Shown one piece after another: positions 57,356-64,000 of a stretch of 64,000 nucleotides of DNA. Numbering within the stretch: position 1 is the first letter of the stretch; every line of letters starts with the position of its first letter. The position numbers and the translations under genes are program-made. Below the pieces are notes generated by a model. That model did not search any database and was not told where the DNA came from. It saw nothing but the letters and a program-made list of their open reading frames with translations. Source of the stretch: Trileptium ribeirensis (Eukaryota > Nematoda > Enoplea > Enoplida > Thoracostomopsidae); the NCBI GenBank assembly GCA_030248225.1, contig JASANE010007275.1, forward strand, positions 1-64,000, written 5' to 3'.

Positions 57356-60300
57356 CCTGTCTCATTTTCTTTCGGACCGAACTGGGCTTCAGGCCTGGGT
57401 TGAAAATTTTGGCCTGGCCGGGCAGCCGATTTTTAAAAAAGCTCGACGCGAAATATTGAGACTATGATAGTGAAAACAGATATACTAGTTATTTAGCCAG
57501 GTAGCTAGGGTAACCGGAGCAATTGCAACTTGTTGTGCTTAATGACTGTTGCTAGGGTCCAAACTGAGCTTCGGGAATTTTAATGCGCAAGAATAACAGT
57601 AATGCACTGACGATGCATTAATGGCAACACAGTGCTTATTTTGTCACACTCAGAACCTAGGATCTTTATTTTCCTCCAATGACAAAAAGTTTTGAAACTT
57701 AATATTTACAATAATTACAACTTTTACAAGCATTTTAATTTGAAGGGTTATGTTTCACATTTTTGGCTTCCAACGCTTGTACTGTTTGATGCATACTACT
57801 GAAGATGCATTTTCTTTTATTATCCATATTCAGCACCATGAAAACTGTCCAAAGCAAAGTTTAGGAGCATAAACCTATATGCAGGTCGTCTCGCCATCGA
57901 TATGCTAAGCCTAATACCAAAGCCTTAGATAAATGTAGGGTCCTTATATTTGTCTTACAGTTAACTAACTTCGGCGAAGACTTAGTCGGTTGCTGCCACT
58001 CCTGAATTGCTCTTCTTTAAGAATATAGCACTACTCAAGTTAATTTTACTTGGGACCGAAAATCCATAGTCCCAGTCAAATTTAATTCAAAAAGTTGCAA
58101 ATTTTAACTGTTTTTGACTGAATGAAAGATTTTTCCCAATACAGCGTACCAAAACAGACAATAACATACTCAGTCTTCCAGTAAGATTTTCTTCTATTGA
58201 TAAGCGCAGTGTTCACAAATGACGGCGCGTAGTTTTTACGAAATCTATCTATATCTGACGCCTTTAGTGTCAAACTTGGATCAAAAGTTTTTCGTTTTTT
58301 GAATTCTTACGTAATCTTCCAGCAACTAGTAAACCACTAGGGTATCTGTTGGATAATTACTGCCAGTTTATTTATTGCTACCAGTACATTTATATTTTAG
58401 TTGACTGTTTTTGTAAAGGAAAAGTATTTAAAATCTAGTTCATGTTATGTATGTTTAAAAGTTTTAATGTTCTAATGTAGATGCATTCCCATTGATAGTT
58501 CCCGGGGGATGTGTTAAAAATTGGATTCAGGTGTGGTGCAGGTTCAGCTAAATGTCTCTGGGTCTAGATAAGAACTGCTAAGCCAGCAAAAATAAAACTA
58601 AAAGAATATCAATGTAATTTCAATTTTGTAATTGTGAAATGTTCCACCTATGCTGGTATATATACATTGTACTCACACCTGCAAAATACGATGTAATTTC
58701 CTATCCCAAGTTATGGAATTACATACGGGCTTCCATCATTTTCTGTTAATTCATAGCTTCAGTTTAAACTTGCTTTTAATTAAAAATAACGATAAAAATT
58801 AAATACAATAACATAGACACAATATCGGTTCAATAATTAGAAGTCGGAATAACATGTTTATAGATTTATGAAATTATAGAAATGACATTTTAATCATGTT
58901 TAATGCTTCGGGCTTTTCGGATCAAGTTTGCTCAAATTTTGTGCGAGCGAGGTCAGACCGGAAGCTGGACTTGAACATTTCGAGCAGTGCGGGGCCTAAC
59001 AATTTATTCCATTTCTTTCCTCAAATATGAGCCATCTTTTAACACTTATCAAATGTACAGCCTTTGCACTCCAATATGTAACAATTTATATAGATTTTCG
59101 AGCGTGCTGTAATTTTTCTGCCTTGTGTTTCATTAAAATGGCAAAATACTAATTCGTAAGATTTTTAAAACCACCAAAAGCAAGATTGAACCAGTATTGT
59201 TGCCATTGAGAAAATTCAAGAGTCAATAAGATCACACGTAACCCGTCATTACGATAATTTAGACAGACCAAACTTTTAATATGTTTTAAGGTTTAGATAA
59301 CCCGAAGTCCATTGTCAATTTCTGCCACATTCTGAGATCTTACGGTGCAATCCACGAGACAGCGATGGTTCACTTGTATAAAAACGATCATACAGATTTT
59401 ACTACGCGGGACCACAAAGTAGTCAACATATTAATGATAAACAATGGTTAAATATTTTTCGGATAGAGATTCTAAATTATAGTATTGTAGTATTCTGATT
59501 GATCAGCAGCTGCGGCTGTACTTTTAAAGACGCGTTCGGCGCAAGCAAAAATACGGGCTGACTGTGTTATATATACCACTAAAATAATTACCTCCTGCTG
59601 CTGCGGTGTAGATCATTTTATATTTTGTTCTTTCTTTTTGTTCTAAATTTAGACCATATTTATAGTGGTTTAGTTATATTCACATTTGAATGGTTCGTTT
59701 GACCAGACTCATTTTAGGCCACACCATTAGATCCAGCAATGTGAATAGAATCACACAAATGTAGCGAAGCGAGTTTTAATGGGTATAAAAGTTTTTCAAT
59801 TTTTCCAAAGATGATGACCTTGTGTAATGATAACACTCAGAACCAAGGACTTCACTTATTACACGAAGAAAATAAGTACCTAACTTAATATTACTAAGAT
59901 AAATAATAGTATGGCAATAATGTAATGAATTCTTTGAATTGACAAGGCGGATCCAAATAGTAAATTAATATTAATACTCGAACAAACTTTGTGAATCACA
60001 AGGTGGATCCTACAACTGTCTCTGCAAAGTAAGGCAACAACTGCCTCGCTAATCGAAACGGAACTTCAGCTTATATACACCCACAATCCAGGCTGGCTGA
60101 ATCTAGATCGCGGTTAATAATTCTCAGAATTTTTATGTAATCATGCAAGAATTCTAAAAATAATTTTTATAAGCCAACCATGCAACAATAATACCACCAG
60201 CATAGCACTACACCACAGATCTATAATTTAAAACTATCGCTCATGACGGGCACTTGTTTCTCAAAAAAAAAACAAAACCTTCACAATAATATTACCGATA

Positions 60301-61079
60301 ATCTATCAGAATATTCCAATAAAATATTATTTAAGCGCTACAAAAACAATGGCACGTACTGTAAACCTGGAATAGAATAAGTTTCAGGACAACAGTGCAT
60401 AAAAAATAAAGTTGTGTGTTGAGAAGACCGCCTAGTAATTATTAGCTTCGAAAACTTGGTATACAGCTAAATGTCCTGTCTTGATTATATACCAGCCATA
60501 CAAAAATTATAATTTTATGTTAGATTTACAGCCTCATACGGCACCTTGTTATTAACACCACAAAAAAACTCCAACAATATGCATGGTACAATGCCAGTCA
60601 TGGTATATATTCAAAGTATATCGTGTAGGCCGCTAAGTGCCACAACAAAAGGGCATATAATAGGCGCCGCTGTGGCAAGCTATCATTGCGGTGCACTTAA
60701 TATAGGCGTGATTCAGGCACTTTATAATACTACCCCTGACTTTTATGGCGAAGCCCTGCGAGCCAATATCAATAATTGAAAACTCTAAAACAACATTTAG
60801 TGTGGCAATGACATAACACTTCAGTTCTAGATAATCATTATAGTTACTCCATATAATGTACGCAATATGTAATATGTGGACATGGCGTAATTAATGTAAA
60901 CAAAAGCGGTGTTGGTTAGATGTATTGAGACCATTCAAATTTTAAAACAAATTTATTAATTATGTGTTAATTTACTAGTTAAATTTTGAAGATCCAAGTA
61001 ACAAGCTAGGCTGGCTGGCGTTACATCACTTTATTAGAATTGAGCTTGCATTAATTGAATTAATACGTGATGTACAAAT
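57356..61079. other. No gene confidently seen
   Basis: A GGCCTGGCCGGGC piece at 57,390-57,440 may be a relative of the CCGG-type repeats. The rest is AT-rich. A 77-codon frame at 60,546-60,779, preceded by tttacag, could be an isolated exon. Its phase does not match the channel gene and its product is unknown. Confidence 0.35.
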
Positions 61080-61423
61080 TTTCGCGCGTTTGTGATTTGT
61101 TTTAGTCCAAAATTACACGAAAGTAATAAACTGTAACAGAAGTCATACATGTTCAAAAACTTTAACGGACAATTTAAAAGTGATACCGCAATCACAATTT
61201 ATGGTCCACGGGGTAATATTTCAGCTGCCTTAACTTAAATTCTCTCAAATTTTTCGTTTGGTTCAAAAATTACATTTCCTTTTTCCTCGAAACCGTCAAC
61301 CCTAGAAGGTATAAGAACCTCCGATCTGGTTGGAATCGTAACAACGGAGTCTAAACGGTCTGTGTTGGTCCCCACATCTCCAAGCTGGTGTGGTATCCCA
61401 TCTATGAGCAACCGATCTTTCTG
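61080..61423 (-). pseudogene. Protease-RT linker of pol, truncated
   Basis: Directly after the TAA that ends the protease frame, the same frame stays open and reads as pol. KDRLLIDG closes the protease fold. SVVTIPTRSEVLIPSRVDG then matches the linker that in gypsy-type Pol precedes RT, where relatives have an IPARSE-x-x-VP-like stretch. Further on, KAAEILPRG with IVIAVSLLNC continues the same region after another stop. The RT core never begins, so the element is truncated here. Confidence 0.6.
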
Positions 61424-62056
61424 TTAATTAATACTTACAGTACCTTGTTGTTGTAAAACGTCCACGTCGACGATCACAGAATGAGTGCAATCATCCGAGA
61501 CGAAGACGTGAAAATCAACAATTCGATTACCGACTTCCAGAACAACTTTGATGGCTCCTTTCATCGGTAAACTGGGACCAGTTATGCCTACTGAATAGGT
61601 GCAAGGCACTGATACTAAGTCATCATCTGAAAGACCTAGGCTATCGAATGTATCAGAAGACATTATAGTTATCTTACTACCAGTGTCCAAAATACCGGTG
61701 AACTGTCTACCATCTAATGTAACCTTAATTTCTGACAATGCTTTACCAATCGTGAACACGGTTTCAGCAGTTGCCGTAATTGCCTTTTGGTTATTATTAG
61801 GTTGATGTGATTTTCCACGGCAAAACGGTAATTCATTTATCTTAATGGTTGAATGTTGTGGCTGTACAGGGACAAACTCTCTAAATGTCCTGTCACAATG
61901 TAGTGATATAGGACGGGCTTCTACCCATTTGCTATGTGATCTATATCCTACCGGTCTTTCGGACATCTCTGTGCTCCCGGTCACCGGATAAGGGTTCGCA
62001 CCAGAGCAGCAGCAACTAATAAATTTGTTAAATTTTACAACATACGTACAAAACAC
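61424..62056 (-). pseudogene. Retroelement aspartic protease (retropepsin)
   Basis: The frame is 210 codons and its C-terminal half is the retropepsin that cuts Gag-Pol. The catalytic motif is FTGILDTGSKITIMS, with D-T-G at about 61,675-61,685. The flap region has PLPMKGAIKVVLEVG, and HSVIVDVDVLQQQG stands where the family has an ILGxDxL block. The N-terminal half (about 110 residues) is a hydrophilic linker rich in His, Gln and Asn. The frame begins 29 bases inside the 3' end of the envelope-like frame, in a different register. The TAA at 61,424 falls inside the protease C-terminus, as pol coding continues in frame. It is therefore likely a decay mutation rather than the original stop. Confidence 0.75.
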
Positions 62057-63540
62057 ACAAATGAATTATTATAACAAGAGCAGTCACAAGATACATGACT
62101 TCGCCAGGTATGTCCACGCCGTCCTGCGTCAAGTACTGCAACTCACGCTTTAACCTTTGATCGGTTAAAGCAGATGATACTTAACATCTTTCAATTTACT
62201 CCAGGTAGGTGGTGCAATAACTGAGAAATTGAAATTTATTTTTCCAAAATGTTGCATAAAAACCTCGAAATTTTGTGCTGGCCTATAAGCATTAATACAT
62301 GATCTCCTACAATTATCATGGAGAAATTTGAGTGTGCAAAGAACATTACACCATGTTCTGGCACCAGTAATTTGTCGGCTTTGGTAACGTTCCCCCGGAC
62401 TGAATTCAAGTAACGTGCACGTAGTCTTCGGATGTTCTGACTAGAATACCGACGCGTGTACTTTGAATTACAGTTTCTGGGAAGTATTGTTTAATGTCAA
62501 ATGTACACGGCCTCATTAACTGTTGAATTTTTTAAATCGTAAACACAAGTATCACTGGTACTTGTAGATAGGGCGCCCCGGTCGCAAAACCAAAGTCCGG
62601 TGCTTTTGTGGCATGCTTCAGATTTTACCTCATGAAAGTAACTTCTGTTGAGAGTCTTATCATATGTAGTATACTCGGGTAAAGGCAGCCTAGCAGTAAC
62701 CTTTGTATTCCTATTGTTAAATCCTGCATTAACCACACGCATTAGCGGTATTATATTTTCCACGCATATGCGTGGTAGCTCTACAATGTCCATTAAGACT
62801 GGGTACGCCTTAACAAAGTGATCAAATAGACTTGGATCATGCACGTATGCTATATCATGTAATGTAATCTCTTTTTGTACCAACAACCTTATTCGAGAAG
62901 CGGTCAGTATGTCAGCCGATAGCGTTCCGATGTTACTAGCTAGCACCATGGCTTTAATTATATTGCGCACCTCATTCAGAAAAAAATTAGTTTGAGCCAA
63001 AAAGTGTGTCCAAGCTACACGCTTCATGACAGTGCACTCTAATGATACTGTGGTTTGTTCTGTATATCGGACAATATCATGCGTTATTGCAAAAATTCTC
63101 TCTTGATTTACTGTTAATTGTTGAATCCGAATCTTTAATAACTTGATCTCCAAAAACCCGCACAGAGTTTCTTAACGCAGTAATTTTTGGTGTTAAGTGC
63201 GACATTTGTATACTGTTGGCTATCCTCATGCCGATGCCCACCACTGATGCGACACCAGCCAGGGCCACACCAATAAAATGTTTTTCCCACTTAGGTCCAA
63301 CAAACGTGCATGCAAACGGTTTATCTGTAAGTATACTTTGCAGTAAAACCTCACAGAAGCTAGGTTCGATCGACTCCTGAAAATTTTGACTGAATTTGAT
63401 CAAAGCTTTTCTTGACTGAATGAAGTTTATTCACCATTTTGGTTAATGTTAGTTCTGTTGGTGATACCATTAAGAATAAGAACATTAACTCCACAAATAA
63501 ATACGAAAGCTTAAATGGTTTGGATTTAGTAGAAAAATTC
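62028..63540 (-). pseudogene. Envelope-like membrane-fusion glycoprotein gene, frameshifted
   Basis: Four frame segments in three registers (63,540-63,360; 63,403-63,077; 63,153-62,497; then a segment ending at TAA 62,028) look like one old envelope gene. In order they show a hydrophobic signal-like segment near 63,480-63,520, a short first region, and a lysine-containing site followed by an Ala/Gly-rich hydrophobic stretch near 63,220-63,290 that resembles a fusion peptide. A long alpha-helical region comes next, then a cysteine-bearing region with N-x-S/T sites. A final 15-20 residue hydrophobic anchor (about 62,050-62,096) has a short tail holding two cysteines. This layout fits a class I viral-type fusion protein; I cannot name its viral source. 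At least two or three indels and internal stops mean it is not functional. Confidence 0.55.
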
Positions 63541-63899
63541 ATTCCAATAGGCGAACTGTATTCATAAGTAGCAGTTTCGCATTGCCCCTGTTGTTTGACG
63601 CAGGGCTCCTTCAGTGAAACCATCCCTACTAACTGGGGATAGGCTTTCTCAACAAGCAATGAATTCTGCTTACTAAGCGCCTCAAGTTGGTTACGCAGTT
63701 TGTCAAACTCATCCCGGGCTTTATTTTGATTACAAGGTGCCTGTAGCGGCGCAGTTGCAACCGGCCCAACAGTAGTGGTGGCCACAACGCTAGAATTTTT
63801 CGGACGACTTTCCATAGGGCCTACGTTTAGAATATTTGGACGAGAAACCGATGGCAACGGTCGTCCAAAATTTTGTGAAAAATTTGCTCTAGGTTGCAT
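63360..63899 (-). pseudogene. Gag C-terminal tail joined in frame to the envelope-like start
   Basis: The frame starts with ATG 12 bases after the in-frame TAA that closes the Gag knuckle segment. Residues 1-60 are Ser/Pro/Asn-rich. Residues about 62-90 form a short coil (DEFDKLRNQLEALSKQN) of the sort that follows the zinc knuckle and precedes protease in related elements. From about residue 128 a hydrophobic run begins that I assign to the envelope-like part. A frameshift at about 63,360-63,403 ends the frame. Whether the TAA is a mutation or a natural stop with a new start is open. Confidence 0.5.
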
Positions 63900-63908
63900 G
63901 TTAAGAGT

Positions 63909-64000
63909 TTAAGGTCGGTTATTTTTCTGATTGGTATTATTTAGATTGCTCCTTAGCAGGCAACTCATGGCCATATGGCCCATCCGTCCGCAATTATTAC
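63909..64000 (-). pseudogene. Gag nucleocapsid zinc knuckle (partial at window end)
   Basis: The window's last bases read NNCGRMGHMAMSC on the minus strand. That is the end of a C-x2-C-x4-H-x4-C knuckle whose first Cys lies beyond 64,000. Such knuckles bind the element's RNA during packaging. An Asn-rich tail follows, then TAA at 63,909-63,911. This places the 5' side of the retroelement to the right of the window. Confidence 0.75.

Larger units (their letters stand above)
61080..64000 (-). mobile_element. Ty3/gypsy-like retroelement with internal envelope-like gene, partial and decayed
   Basis: Minus-strand order from the window end inward is: Gag CCHC knuckle (64,000-63,909), Gag tail coil (63,899 to about 63,550), envelope-like glycoprotein (about 63,540-62,028), then protease with the start of pol (62,056 to about 61,080). 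The 5' LTR and most of Gag lie beyond 64,000. RT, RNase H and integrase are missing to the left, where similarity stops at about 61,080. Several frameshifts and two in-frame TAA codons show that this copy is inactive. No LTR is visible in the window. Confidence 0.75.

Noticed and set aside
60546..60779. Possible last exon of the channel gene
   Set aside because: The frame needs a phase-2 junction, the previous possible exon ends in phase 0, and no TM2 or GxS motif is present.

Overview
The window is AT-rich animal nuclear DNA. It has no bacterial-style gene packing. The one host gene that can be followed has GT-AG introns of 2.5 to 5 kb, and most of the rest is decayed retrotransposons and repeats. 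An I/R1/LOA-like LINE with a terminal RNase H, a Ty3/gypsy Gag of the FGxxAxxC type and a DEG/ENaC channel gene all fit an invertebrate, perhaps an arthropod or another ecdysozoan. The species cannot be fixed from this sequence.

Layout. Bases 1-12,064 form a very long inverted repeat. Two near-identical arms of about 5.3 kb (1 to ~5,370 and ~6,693 to 12,064) surround a 1.3 kb spacer that holds a tRNA-Ala-like cassette. The left arm runs off the window start. Both arms carry the 3' end of the same LINE, tail to tail. On the right the LINE continues to about 16,962 on the minus strand: ORF1, then ORF2 with APE endonuclease, reverse transcriptase, RNase H and CCHC knuckle, broken by frameshifts. 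Bases 17.5-18.4 kb hold a 73-bp tandem repeat and two tandem copies of the tRNA-Ala(UGC) cassette also seen in the spacer.

Bases 18.4-41 kb contain no intact gene that I can support. Visible there are a decayed Ty3/gypsy Gag piece (27.3-27.9 kb, minus) with a possible LTR upstream, a decayed RTE-type LINE fragment (30.1-31.5 kb, minus), GC-rich CCGG-type repeats, a 160-bp tandem duplication and several dispersed repeats.

Bases 41.4-55.2 kb hold a DEG/ENaC (amiloride-sensitive/degenerin) channel gene on the plus strand. Three exons are well supported and have matching splice phases; a fourth is possible. The TM2 exon was not found. Intron 1 carries six copies of a ~246-bp minisatellite.

Bases 55-61 kb are repeat-like or featureless, with one possible solo LTR near 57 kb. 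Bases 61.1-64.0 kb hold part of a Ty3/gypsy-like element on the minus strand that runs off the window end. Its unusual feature is the order Gag zinc knuckle, then an envelope-like glycoprotein, then protease and the start of pol. Envelope genes normally lie after pol.
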